Origin: JBBSGD01 sp038254435
GTDB taxonomy: Bacteria; Actinomycetota; CADDZG01; WHSQ01
DNA: 49,430 nucleotides
Reading direction: 5' to 3'
NCBI GenBank assembly: GCA_038254435.1
Contig: JBBSGD010000011.1
Location: 1 to 49,430 of the forward strand
Within the stretch, counting starts at the first letter, position 1, and every line of letters begins with the position of its first letter. Of this stretch, positions 15,001-21,123 are shown piece after piece. The notes under the pieces were generated by a model. That model made no database searches. It had not been told where the DNA came from and saw only the letters and a program-made list of their open reading frames with translations. Both the position numbers and the translations under genes were made by a program.

Positions 15001-15445
15001 ACGTCTTGTCGATCGACTCGTCGAAGTAGACCCCCGGAGAGCGCACGAGCTGCGACACGACCACGCGCTCTGTCCCGTTGATGATGAACGTGCCCTTCTC
15101 GGTCATCATCGGGAAGTCCCCCATGAAGACCGTCTGCTCCTTGATCTCGCCGGTCTCCTTGTTGATGAACGCGGCGGTGACGAACAGCGGGCGCGAGAAG
15201 GTCATGTCCTTCTCTTTGCACTCGTCCTCGTCGAACTTGGGGGGCTCGAAGCGGTGGTTGATGAACTGCAACGCGAGGTTGCCCGTGAAGTCTTCGATCG
15301 GCGAGATCTCGCTGAGCGTGTCGTTGAGACCCGTGGCCACAAACCAGTCGAAGGACTCCTTCTGGACCGAGATCAAATTGGGCGGGGGAAGGACTTCAGC
15401 GAGCTTCGCGAACGTGCGGCGCTCTCTAAGAGGGTTGAACGGCAA
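12086..15445 (-). CDS. rpoB: DNA-directed RNA polymerase subunit beta
   Basis: This is the beta subunit of RNA polymerase. The chosen start is the TTG at 15445, giving 1119 residues beginning MPFNPLRERRTFAKLAEVL, because AGGAGG lies five bases before it. A longer frame to 15703 would add 86 Arg/Gly/Pro-rich residues unlike any RpoB N-terminus. The rifampicin region (about residues 381-411) reads SQLSQFMDQTNPLAG then THKRRLSALGPGGL, with wild-type Asp, His and Ser at the usual resistance positions. rpoC follows without a gap. Confidence 0.98.
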   Translation of the reverse strand: MPFNPLRERRTFAKLAEVLPPPNLISVQKESFDWFVATGLNDTLSEISPIEDFTGNLALQFINHRFEPPKFDEDECKEKDMTFSRPLFVTAAFINKETGEIKEQTVFMGDFPMMTEKGTFIINGTERVVVSQLVRSPGVYFDESIDKTSDKDIYTCKIIPARGAWLEFETDKRDTVGVRVDRKRRQNVTVLLKALGFGGDKEILDLFDGAESIAATLERDAIETQEDALIDIYRKLRPGEPPTVESARSLLENLFFNSKRYDLARVGRYKVNKKLGFPNSEKSIDEMGSVLRHEDILTTIQYLVRLHAGDPECEKDDIDNFANRRIRPVGELIQNQIRVGLSRMERVVRERMTTQDVEAITPQTLINIRPVVASIKEFFGSSQLSQFMDQTNPLAGLTHKRRLSALGPGGLSRERAGFEVRDVHSSHYGRMCPIETPEGPNIGLMGSLATYARLNRYGFIETPYRKVGNGKVTEKIVYLTADEEARGIIAQANAELDDKGNFIEPRVLVRGLHNEVEYVLPEEVDYMDVSPKQIVSVSAACIPFLEHDDANRALMGANMQRQAVPLLRPQAPLVGTGLEYRAAIDAGDVIVAESAGTVEETTGDQIVVADGNERKSYRLDKFRRSNQSTCINQRPLVKAGQKVRKGDILADGPSTDQGELALGANCLVAFMSWEGYNFEDAIIVSERLVKQDMLTSIHIEEYEVDARDTKLGAEEITRDIPNVSEEVLADLDERGIIRIGADVGAGDVLVGKVTPKGETELTPEERLLRAIFGEKAREVRDTSLKMPHGEEGKVIGVREFSRDAGDELSPGVNELVRVFVAQKRKISEGDKLAGRHGNKGVISKILPEQDMPFLADGTPVDVILNPLGVPSRMNLGQVLETHLGWAAKQRWEDDGDGTGDAHQPGRWRDQEPQWVATPVFDGAKEDEILSALEHVGNRKTEYPLVNSVGKARLFDGRSGEPYDNDITVGYMYVLKLSHMVDDKIHARSTGPYSMITQQPLGGKAQFGGQRFGEMEVWALEAYGSAYCLQELLTIKSDDVLGRVKVYEAVVKGENIPTPGIPESFKVLIKEMQSLCLNVEVLSAEGEEIEMKEIDEDIFRTAEELGIDLSRREPSSVEEV

Positions 15446-15500
15446 GCGGGCCTCCTGTTGGATAAAGCTAGACGGCGGCGTGGTCCGTGAAACTGTTCTC

Positions 15501-15531
15501 GGCCATGAGCCCAAAATCAGGGCCCTTGGCC
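15501..15531 (-). promoter_or_regulatory. Stem-loop in the rpoB leader
   Basis: On the minus strand GGCCA-A-GGGCCC pairs with GGGCTC-A-TGGCC around the loop TGATTTT, giving an 11-pair stem with one A-A mismatch and one G-T pair. The ATG of a possible 12-codon leader peptide lies in the 3' arm, so the stem could hide or expose its start. It lies 56 bases upstream of the rpoB start. No T tract follows. Confidence 0.4.
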
Positions 15532-15779
15532 TGCGGCCGGGGCGGTGCCGAGACACTTGCCCCCCGGTCCCTGCCGGCGGGGTGAGCCTCTGACCCCCGG
15601 CGGCCGAGCTTCTCTTCTTGTCCCGTGCCGTGACCTCGCCGGCAATGCCGGAGGCCCCGCTGCGGGCAATGCACGCTCCTCTTGTCAGAGGGGCGAGTCC
15701 CATTCGATGCAGCCTGGGCGGTTCTTAGCCGCGCGACAGGTAGCTTGGAGCGAACGGGACTTGGGCACGGCGAAAGTCC

Positions 15780-15809
15780 AGTGTAGGCGAAACCCCACAC
15801 CGGCGTCAA
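15780..15809 (-). promoter_or_regulatory. Probable rpoB promoter
   Basis: On the minus strand TTGACG (15809-15804) and TACACT (15785-15780) are 18 bases apart, a good housekeeping promoter. The -35 overlaps the near-palindrome CAAGCACATGCTTG (15807-15820). Transcription would start near 15773 and leave a leader of about 330 bases. Confidence 0.55.
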
Positions 15810-15827
15810 GCACATGCTTGATGCGCT

Positions 15828-15843
15828 ACGTAACGAATTACGT
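15828..15843. promoter_or_regulatory. Inverted repeat upstream of the rpoB promoter
   Basis: ACGTAA-CGAA-TTACGT is a perfect inverted repeat with six-base arms, located 19 bases upstream of the -35 box at 15804-15809. It is AT-rich for this genome and resembles a dimeric regulator site. No cognate regulator can be named. Confidence 0.35.
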
Positions 15844-15880
15844 GACTGTATGCGTGCTCCTCTTGGATCGAGCTAGTGAA

Positions 15881-15910
15881 ACCTTAGACCGTCGGGCACA
15901 TGTGCGTCAA
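15881..15910 (-). promoter_or_regulatory. Second promoter-like site upstream of rpoB
   Basis: TTGACG (15910-15905) and TAAGGT (15886-15881) are 18 bases apart on the minus strand, 52 bases after the rplL stop codon. The palindrome CACATGTG (15898-15905) abuts the -35 box. It may be a second, weaker rpoBC promoter in tandem with the site at 15780-15809. Confidence 0.4.
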
Positions 15911-15962
15911 CACTTTTCGCGGGCTTCTCATTCCCGTTCCCGCCTGGCAGGCTCCCGGTGGC

Positions 15963-16355
15963 CTACTTAAGCTCCACCGAGGCGCCTGCGCCCTCGAGTT
16001 TCGCCTTGGCCTCCTCCGCCTGCTCCTTGTTGACGGCTTCGAGCACCGGCTTGGGGGCGGAGTCGACCAGGTCCTTGGCCTCCTTGAGCCCCAGGCTCGT
16101 GAGAGACCGCACCTCCTTGATGACCTGGATCTTCTTGTCGCCGGGGCCGGTGAGCACCACATCGAACTCGTCCTTCTCCTCGGCTGCGGCGCCGTCGCCG
16201 GCTCCGGCTGCCCCCGGCGCGGCCACGGCAATCGGGGCGGCGGCGGTGACGCCGAACTTGTCCTCGAATGCCTTGACGAACTCCGACAGCTCGAGCACGG
16301 TCCAGCCTGCGATCGCCTCGAGCACATCTTCCTGTGACAGGGTTTTGGTTGCCAT
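15963..16355 (-). CDS. rplL: 50S ribosomal protein L7/L12
   Basis: L7/L12 forms the flexible ribosomal stalk that recruits and stimulates translational GTPases. The 130-residue protein has an N-terminal dimerisation helix, an Ala/Gly-rich hinge (about residues 39-60) and the C-terminal domain EKDEFDVVLTGPGDKKIQVI onward. The ATG directly follows the rplJ TAG, with GAGGAG at its ribosome-binding site, as expected for an operon that makes L10 and L12 in a fixed ratio. Confidence 0.98.
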   Translation of the reverse strand: MATKTLSQEDVLEAIAGWTVLELSEFVKAFEDKFGVTAAAPIAVAAPGAAGAGDGAAAEEKDEFDVVLTGPGDKKIQVIKEVRSLTSLGLKEAKDLVDSAPKPVLEAVNKEQAEEAKAKLEGAGASVELK

Positions 16356-16955
16356 CTACTGCTCCTCCTCGTTCTCTTGCCCACCGGGGGGGGCTTGATC
16401 GGTCTGCTCGTTCTCTTGTGAACCGGGGCCTGCGGGCTCGCTCTCCTTCTGGGTAACGACCTGGGCCAGCATCGAGCCGAGATCCCGGAGCATGGCCGAC
16501 AGCACGTTCACGGTCTGCTGCGCGGGCTGATTCATCATCATGGCGATCTTGCTCAGCTGGACGTCGCGCGGCTCGAGCGACGCAAGCTCCTTGGCCTGCC
16601 CGGCATCGATGATCTTGCCGGCGACGACTCCGCCCTTGACGATCAAGACCGGGTACTTCTTGGCCGCGTCGTCCAACGCCTTCGCTGCCGCCGCGGCATC
16701 GTCCTCGATGAAGGCGATCGCCGTAGGGCCCTCGAGCAGACCGACGAGGTCCTCGAGGCCCACCTCCCGCACTGCGATGCGTGCGAGCGTGTTCTTGAGC
16801 ACCTTGTAGTCGGCGCCCGCGTCACGCAGGGCGTTTCTGACCTCGGCGATCTCCCCTACCTTGAGCCCCCGGTACTCGGTAAGCAGGGCAGCGGAGGCGG
16901 CGTTGAAGCGGCCGGTTATCTCCTCGACCGCATCTGTCTTCTCGGGTCTCGCCAT
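16356..16955 (-). CDS. rplJ: 50S ribosomal protein L10
   Basis: L10 anchors L7/L12 dimers to 23S rRNA and, in the L10-L12 complex, represses its own operon in well-studied bacteria. The 199-residue protein starts MARPEKTDAVEEI; ATG 16955 is preceded by AGGAGG at five bases, unlike the earlier in-frame start. The last roughly 28 residues are an acidic Gln/Glu/Pro tail (near SEPAGPGSQENEQ) with an internal repeat, QEN-E. The tail contains a run of eight C on the coding strand (16384-16391). Confidence 0.97.
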   Translation of the reverse strand: MARPEKTDAVEEITGRFNAASAALLTEYRGLKVGEIAEVRNALRDAGADYKVLKNTLARIAVREVGLEDLVGLLEGPTAIAFIEDDAAAAAKALDDAAKKYPVLIVKGGVVAGKIIDAGQAKELASLEPRDVQLSKIAMMMNQPAQQTVNVLSAMLRDLGSMLAQVVTQKESEPAGPGSQENEQTDQAPPGGQENEEEQ

Positions 16956-17018
16956 CGCACCTCCTCTCACTCCTTACTCCCGCGATCCTCGCCAGGATCG
17001 CACGCTGGTATTCCGCAC

Positions 17019-17049
17019 AAAAAAAGCGGCCGCCCAGACCGGCGACCGC
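17019..17049 (-). terminator. Intrinsic terminator in the rplJ leader (probable attenuator)
   Basis: On the minus strand GCGGTCGCC pairs with GGCGGCCGC (nine pairs, one G-T) around a six-base loop, followed immediately by seven T. This is a textbook intrinsic terminator. It lies about 64 bases before the rplJ start and roughly 930 bases after rplA, so it is better placed to attenuate rplJL than to end the rplKA transcript. Confidence 0.8.
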
Positions 17050-17130
17050 GCACGAATGCTCGATACTCGGCCTGCGCCGGTCCTAGTGAGGCTTGGGGAG
17101 CGAGCTCCGCCGGCGGTCTGGGGCTTGAGC
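17019..17130 (-). ncRNA. Ribosomal L10 leader (putative)
   Basis: The GC-rich region upstream of rplJ holds several segments that can pair alternately (for example near 17040-17050, 17075-17085 and 17110-17120) and ends in an intrinsic terminator. This fits the L10-leader type of cis-regulatory RNA, in which L10(L12)4 binding favours termination, as described for the Bacillus subtilis rplJL leader. Exact limits and folding are inferred; I did not match a covariance model. Confidence 0.5.
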
Positions 17131-17133
17131 ACA

Positions 17134-17142
17134 ACTCTACCA
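17134..17142 (-). promoter_or_regulatory. Possible extended -10 element for rplJL
   Basis: On the minus strand TGGTAGAGT combines a TGn extension with TAGAGT, a -10 that would start transcription just before the L10 leader. No convincing -35 box lies at the usual distance, so this is weak. Confidence 0.3.
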
Positions 17143-17574
17143 TCCAGCGCTGCGCCGCCCACAGCGTCCTCGAGTGACAGTCGGGAAACAGTGAGCATGT
17201 GGTGGATGTTCTGTGCCGGCACGACGCCGACCGCGGTCGGATTGGGTGCGTCCGCACCTGTTCGGTCCCCGCGATCCCAGCACATCAGGAGGTGGCCGGG
17301 GTGCGCTGGACGGCCAGCCGCAGGGCCTCCCCTCCAACCCCTCAGGCCGAAATCCGAGACCATGACGGTTGGAGGGCCCGGCCCGGCCCGGCCCTCTCCA
17401 TCAGGAACAGAGAGTCGTGATCGAGTGCGACAGCTCCCGGGGGCATCGACAGCCTGATGGTCTCGCTTCGTGTGTGGCCAGCCGAAACGGGGGAGGTGTC
17501 GCGGGATCACCTGGGGCGGAGGGCTGATTTCCTAATCCCGGAACCTGTCCAGGCTCGAATGGCAGCCGTCCGGC
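17143..17574. other. Gene-free stretch between rplA and rplJ
   Basis: I see no gene, tRNA or repeat here. Open frames on both strands overlap and encode low-complexity Arg/Pro/Gly/Ala-rich products with no recognisable domain. Together with the fragments at 17575-17857 it looks like decayed or non-coding sequence. Confidence 0.45.
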
Positions 17575-17766
17575 CTACGATCTTCTACTTGGCGGACGGG
17601 TCACCGGTGTGCCGTTCTGGGAGAGCTGGTACAGATGGCGCCAGCGATCACACGCCTCTGCTTTGTGTCGTTGCTGGATCAGAAACAATCCTCCGGCGCT
17701 CAGCACGACGATCGCCAGAACGGCGATTACAGCGGCACTCAAACGACGACCGCGAGGAAAGCGCAC
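17575..17766 (-). CDS. Hypothetical small membrane protein
   Basis: A 63-codon frame would encode a basic N-terminus (MRFPRGRR), one hydrophobic segment of about 22 residues (LSAAVIAVLAIVVLSAGG onward) and a short polar tail with CDRWRHLYQLSQNG. That is a plausible single-pass, N-in membrane protein and not random sequence. The GTG start at 17766 is the only start after an in-frame stop and has no clear ribosome-binding site. It may be a remnant of a larger gene. I do not recognise a family. Confidence 0.35.
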   Translation of the reverse strand: MRFPRGRRLSAAVIAVLAIVVLSAGGLFLIQQRHKAEACDRWRHLYQLSQNGTPVTRPPSRRS

Positions 17767-17779
17767 CCAAATTCATACG

Positions 17780-17857
17780 TCACCGAAATGATGTCGCGAA
17801 CACGAACTCACCGGTCCGCGCGTCGATGAAGACAACAAGCTCACTGTTGATGTCCCG
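17780..17857 (-). pseudogene. Possible gene remnant
   Basis: Between two in-frame stops a 25-residue stretch reads DINSELVVFIDARTGEFVFA and a few more residues. This looks like the end of a real protein: alternating hydrophobic strand residues and a DARTGEF turn common at the C-termini of secreted or membrane hypothetical proteins. No start codon or upstream coding continuation exists in this frame, so it is probably a truncated or frameshifted remnant. Confidence 0.3.
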
Positions 17858-17980
17858 TCAGGCACGGGACCGTGAGTGGGCAGGTTCAAGCCGCCAATCT
17901 GGAGCAGTCGGGCTTGGCGAGAAGTCCAATCAGGCGCCCGGCGCCGGTGGGATCGGGATGCGGCGACAAGCCTGTGGTCC

Positions 17981-18000
17981 GCGGCTCAGTTCTGAGCCGC
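17981..18000 (-). terminator. Perfect hairpin overlapping the rplA stop codon
   Basis: GCGGCTCA-GTTC-TGAGCCGC is a perfect eight-pair hairpin that includes the rplA TGA. It could end the secE-nusG-rplK-rplA transcript or protect its 3' end. No T tract follows on the minus strand. Confidence 0.45.
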
Positions 18001-18711
18001 CTCGAGCTCGTCGTCGAGGTCCTTCACCTTGAGCGGGTCGATGCGGATGCCCGGCCCCATCGACGAGGACACGGTGATGCTCTTGAGGTAGCGGCCCTTG
18101 GCCGCCGCCGGCTTCGCGCGCACGACTTCGTCGAGCACTGCCGCGTAGTTGACGGCGAGATCGCCCTCGTCAAAGGACTTCTTGCCGATGATGAGATGCA
18201 GATTGCCGTGACGATCGGTGCGGTACTCGACGAGACCGCCCTTGAGGTCCGTCACTGCCTTGGCGACGTCGTCGGTAACCGTCCCCGACTTCGGGTTGGG
18301 CATGAGTCCTCGAGGACCGAGCACGCGTCCGAGCTTCCCGACCACCGGCATCATCTCGGGCGTCGCGACACAGGCGTCGAAGTCGAGCCATCCGCCTTGA
18401 ATACGCTCGGACAAGTCGTCGGTCCCCACGACGTCTGCCCCGGCACTCTCCGCGGCGCGCGCCTGCTCCCCCTTGGCGAACGCCGCGACGCGCACGGTCT
18501 TGCCCGTGCCCTTGGGAAGGGACACCGCGCCGCGCACCATCTGGTCTGCCTTGCGGGGATCGACGCCGAGTCTGACCGCCAGCTCGATGGTCTCGTCGAA
18601 CTTGCCTGCCGGCATCTGCTTGAGGAGCTTGATCGCCGTGCGCGGCGAATAGAGCCGCTCACGGTCGACGTTTTGCAGGGCCTGTGCGTATCGCTTGCCG
18701 CGCTTTGCCAT
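17986..18711 (-). CDS. rplA: 50S ribosomal protein L1
   Basis: L1 forms the mobile L1 stalk that helps release E-site tRNA, and in many bacteria represses its own operon. The 241-residue protein starts MAKRGKRYAQALQNVD and contains GRVLGPRGLMPNPKSGTVT, the conserved RNA-binding segment. Length is normal. It lies 63 bases after rplK. A perfect hairpin overlaps its stop codon. Confidence 0.98.
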   Translation of the reverse strand: MAKRGKRYAQALQNVDRERLYSPRTAIKLLKQMPAGKFDETIELAVRLGVDPRKADQMVRGAVSLPKGTGKTVRVAAFAKGEQARAAESAGADVVGTDDLSERIQGGWLDFDACVATPEMMPVVGKLGRVLGPRGLMPNPKSGTVTDDVAKAVTDLKGGLVEYRTDRHGNLHLIIGKKSFDEGDLAVNYAAVLDEVVRAKPAAAKGRYLKSITVSSSMGPGIRIDPLKVKDLDDELEAAQN

Positions 18712-18774
18712 GTGACTCGACCTCCTCGTGGTCGACGGCGGGTCAACCTCCCGCCTCCCACTGCGTTAGGACCG

Positions 18775-19209
18775 CTAGTGCCTGACGGTGATCCCCATGC
18801 TGCGAGCGGTGCCCTCAATGATCTTCATGGCCGCCTCGACGTCGTTGGCGTTGAGATCGGGCATCTTTACCTGGGCTATCTCGCGCACCTGGTCGCTCGT
18901 GACGGAGGCGACTTTGGTGCGATTGGGCTCACTCGAGCCCTTGTCCACTCCTGCCCGCTGGCGCAGAAGAACTGCTGCGGGGGGAGTCTTGGTAACGAAC
19001 GTGAACGAGCGATCCTCGAACACCGTGATCTCGACCGGGACGATGGTCCCGGTCTGCTGCTGAGTCGCCGCGTTGTACTGCTTGCAGAACTCCATGATGT
19101 TGATGCCCGCCTGCCCGAGCGCAGGGCCCACCGGGGGTGCCGGTGTGGCCTGACCCGCGGGGATCTGCAGCTTCAGCTGCTGGAGCACCTTCTTGCGACG
19201 CTGCGACAT
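18775..19209 (-). CDS. rplK: 50S ribosomal protein L11
   Basis: L11 shapes the GTPase-associated centre of the large subunit and is needed for RelA-type stringent signalling and thiopeptide binding. The 144-residue protein has the N-terminal LQIPAGQATPAPPVGPALGQ segment with its conserved prolines, and the C-terminal RNA-binding domain ending GTARSMGITV. It starts 22 bases after nusG and precedes rplA, the usual bacterial order. Confidence 0.98.
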   Translation of the reverse strand: MSQRRKKVLQQLKLQIPAGQATPAPPVGPALGQAGINIMEFCKQYNAATQQQTGTIVPVEITVFEDRSFTFVTKTPPAAVLLRQRAGVDKGSSEPNRTKVASVTSDQVREIAQVKMPDLNANDVEAAMKIIEGTARSMGITVRH

Positions 19210-19231
19210 AAGTGCCTTTCCTTTTCGAGTC

Positions 19232-20137
19232 TTAGAGCTTGGCGACCTGGTCGAAGCTCAGCTCGACCGGAGTCTCCCGGCCGAAGATGTTGACGAGCAC
19301 CTTGAGCTTGGACTGGTCGACGTTGATCTCCGAGATGGAACCCGTAAAGTTCGCAAACGGTCCCGATACCACCCTGACGCTCTCGGTCTCTTCAAACTCG
19401 AGGCGGGGCTTGAGCTTCTTCTGGTCGGGCTTGACCTGCAGGATCTTGTTGATCTCCTTGGCCGACAGCGGCGTCGGCTTGGCGCCTCCCCCGACGAAGC
19501 CGGTGACGCCCGGAGTGTTGCGCACCACGTACCAGGAGTCGTCGTCGAGGTACATGCGGGTCAGGAGGTAGCCGGGAAAGACCTTCTTCTGCACTACCTG
19601 CTTCTTGCCCTGCTTGATCTCCATGACGTCTTCCATCGGGATGACGACCTCGAAGATCTTCTCCTCGACATTCATCGACGAGATTCGGGTCAGGAGGTTT
19701 GCCCGCACCTTGTTCTCGTATCCGGCATAGGTGTGGATCACGTACCAGTCGCCCGGGCGCTCCGTCGGGGGAATCCTGCCCTCGTAGAGATCCTCGCTCT
19801 CTGCCTCGGGTTCCGGCTCCGCGGCCGCCTTGCCCTTTGCGGGCTTGGCGGGGGCGGCTTTCGGCGAGGGAGCCGGCTCGCCAGCAGGAGCCTGCGTGGC
19901 CGCGGCGTGCGCCTCAACCGGCTGGGTCTCGGTCGCGGCTTCGGCGGTTTCCGCCTCGACGGCCTCGGGTTGGGCCGTGTCGGTCACGACCGCTTGCGAT
20001 TCTGGCTGCACCGGTTCGGCAGCGTCACCCTCCGTGCGGCTCTCCTCGGCCTCGTCCTGCACTGCGCGCGCTGCGTCTTCGGCGACGGCATCGTCGAGGC
20101 GCTCGGCGGCATCGATGTTGGCGGGTCCCTGGCTCAT
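19232..20137 (-). CDS. nusG: Transcription termination/antitermination factor NusG
   Basis: NusG binds the RNA polymerase clamp and links it to Rho or the ribosome. Of 301 residues, about the last 172 are the conserved protein: the NGN domain from DWYVIHTYAGYENKVRANL (about residue 130) and a C-terminal KOW domain around VVSGPFANFTGSISEINV. The first roughly 128 residues are an acidic, Ala/Glu/Pro-rich, probably disordered extension, as in some actinobacterial NusG proteins but long here. The ATG overlaps the secE TGA by four bases. Confidence 0.97.
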   Translation of the reverse strand: MSQGPANIDAAERLDDAVAEDAARAVQDEAEESRTEGDAAEPVQPESQAVVTDTAQPEAVEAETAEAATETQPVEAHAAATQAPAGEPAPSPKAAPAKPAKGKAAAEPEPEAESEDLYEGRIPPTERPGDWYVIHTYAGYENKVRANLLTRISSMNVEEKIFEVVIPMEDVMEIKQGKKQVVQKKVFPGYLLTRMYLDDDSWYVVRNTPGVTGFVGGGAKPTPLSAKEINKILQVKPDQKKLKPRLEFEETESVRVVSGPFANFTGSISEINVDQSKLKVLVNIFGRETPVELSFDQVAKL

Positions 20138-20427
20138 GTCTGCACTCCAAACAACGCGAGAACGGCCTTAGTGAACACGAAGTCCATGGCGTAGATGAGG
20201 GTTGCGATCGCCGTCACTGCAATGAGGACCACCCACGAGTAGGCGATGACCTCCTGACGGGACGGCCATGCCACCTTGCGCAGCTCGGCGATGACTTCCT
20301 TGACGAACTGTCGTGGCTTCGTGCGCTGCCGGCGAGCCGGCGAGCCGGGGGGCCGGGGCTGCGGTCTCGGCGAACGCCGCTCGCGGCCCTCTTGCCTCTT
20401 CATCATCCGCTTGTACTGGCGGTTCAC
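20134..20427 (-). CDS. secE: Preprotein translocase subunit SecE
   Basis: SecE is the essential clamp subunit of the SecYEG channel. The 97-residue protein has a basic N-terminal half (RRSPRPQPRPPGSPARRQR), the conserved amphipathic segment FVKEVIAELRKVAWPSRQE, and one C-terminal membrane helix of the short-SecE type. The start is GTG (20427) with GAGGAG about ten bases upstream. A perfect seven-pair hairpin (20455-20472) lies in its leader. It lies between tRNA-Trp and nusG, the usual place. Confidence 0.95.
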   Translation of the reverse strand: MNRQYKRMMKRQEGRERRSPRPQPRPPGSPARRQRTKPRQFVKEVIAELRKVAWPSRQEVIAYSWVVLIAVTAIATLIYAMDFVFTKAVLALFGVQT

Positions 20428-20644
20428 CCTGGAAATCTCCTCTGCCGGTGCCCGCCGTCCCGGCAGGGACGGCTCCCCTTCTGGTCCGCTGATTCCCGTG
20501 GCCCCGGACGCGCCTCGTAAGGGTCGAGTCCTGCGGGGAGGAATGGCGGAGCCACCAGATTAGCACGCCCACCCGGCCACCCAGCCGGTGAGCGGGTGCG
20601 AGCCCGGCCTTGTGCCAGCGAGCACCGAACGCGTCAGGGATTTG

Positions 20645-20718
20645 CAGGGCGGGAGGGATTCGAACCCCCGACCACTGGTTTTGGAGACCAGCGCTCTGCC
20701 AGACTGAGCTACCGCCCT
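20645..20718 (-). tRNA. tRNA-Trp (CCA)
   Basis: On the minus strand the gene folds into a full cloverleaf: acceptor AGGGCGG/CCGCCCT, D stem GCTC/GAGC, anticodon stem-loop with CTCCAAA (anticodon CCA), and T arm with GGTTCGAATCC. Discriminator base is G. It is directly upstream of secE-nusG, a very common bacterial placement. A possible -10 box TAGACT lies 12 bases upstream (20735-20730). Confidence 0.97.
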
Positions 20719-20740
20719 AGGGGTGGCTCAGTCTAGCCTT

Positions 20741-21085
20741 CTAGGCCGCAGCGAGGCGCCGCGTCCTGCCCCTGAGGAGCGCCGCTCCGGTGATGCCCGC
20801 AGCCGCGACGGCGAGGCCTCCGGCGTAGGCCAAGCGATTCCGTACCACGTGCCCGCGTACCCCTCGAAAATTGTTCTCGGCGGGGATCGCTACCAGCGCC
20901 GGCAAGAGTCCGGTGGGAGGCTCGAGGGGCGCCGCGGCGAGGTCACGCAACCCCGTCGCGAGCATCTCGTAGCGCTCGAGCTGGGTCCGGCACGCGTGAC
21001 ATCCGGTCAGGTGGCGGCGCATCGATGGCGCATGCTCCTGTGCCTCGTACGCGGGGAGCGCGGCGCGGACCTCTGCACATCTCAT
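20741..21085 (-). CDS. Zinc-type anti-sigma factor
   Basis: This is probably the membrane-anchored inhibitor of the neighbouring ECF sigma factor. The 114-residue product has the zinc anti-sigma motif H25-x3-C29-x2-C32 in a short helical N-terminal domain, then one hydrophobic segment near the C-terminus (AYAGGLAVAAAGITGAALL). The ATG at 21085 is 38 bases after the sigma stop codon. The extracytoplasmic part is almost absent, so sensing would depend on the zinc site or the membrane. The target is inferred from adjacency. Confidence 0.8.
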   Translation of the reverse strand: MRCAEVRAALPAYEAQEHAPSMRRHLTGCHACRTQLERYEMLATGLRDLAAAPLEPPTGLLPALVAIPAENNFRGVRGHVVRNRLAYAGGLAVAAAGITGAALLRGRTRRLAAA

Positions 21086-21123
21086 GTCCCGTTCCCTGCC
21101 CGTGGCCGTCACCGGCTCGTTGT

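Larger units (their letters stand above)
15446..15962. other. Spacer between rplL and rpoB with promoters and leader
   Basis: No protein gene is supported in these 517 bases. The part nearest rplL carries two promoter-like sites and several palindromes. The part nearest rpoB is a leader of about 330 bases with a strong stem-loop. A 12-codon open frame (ATG 15505-15503, product MAENSFTDHAAV) ends 22 bases before the rpoB TTG and could be a leader peptide. I see no clear T-tract terminator after rplL, so some read-through into rpoB is possible. Confidence 0.5.

Noticed and set aside
13352..15490. 712-residue open frame on the plus strand inside rpoB
   Set aside because: It is entirely antisense to rpoB and shows no recognisable motif.
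15446..15703. N-terminal extension of RpoB by 86 residues
   Set aside because: The extension has random Arg/Gly/Pro composition, and a strong ribosome-binding site marks the TTG at 15445.
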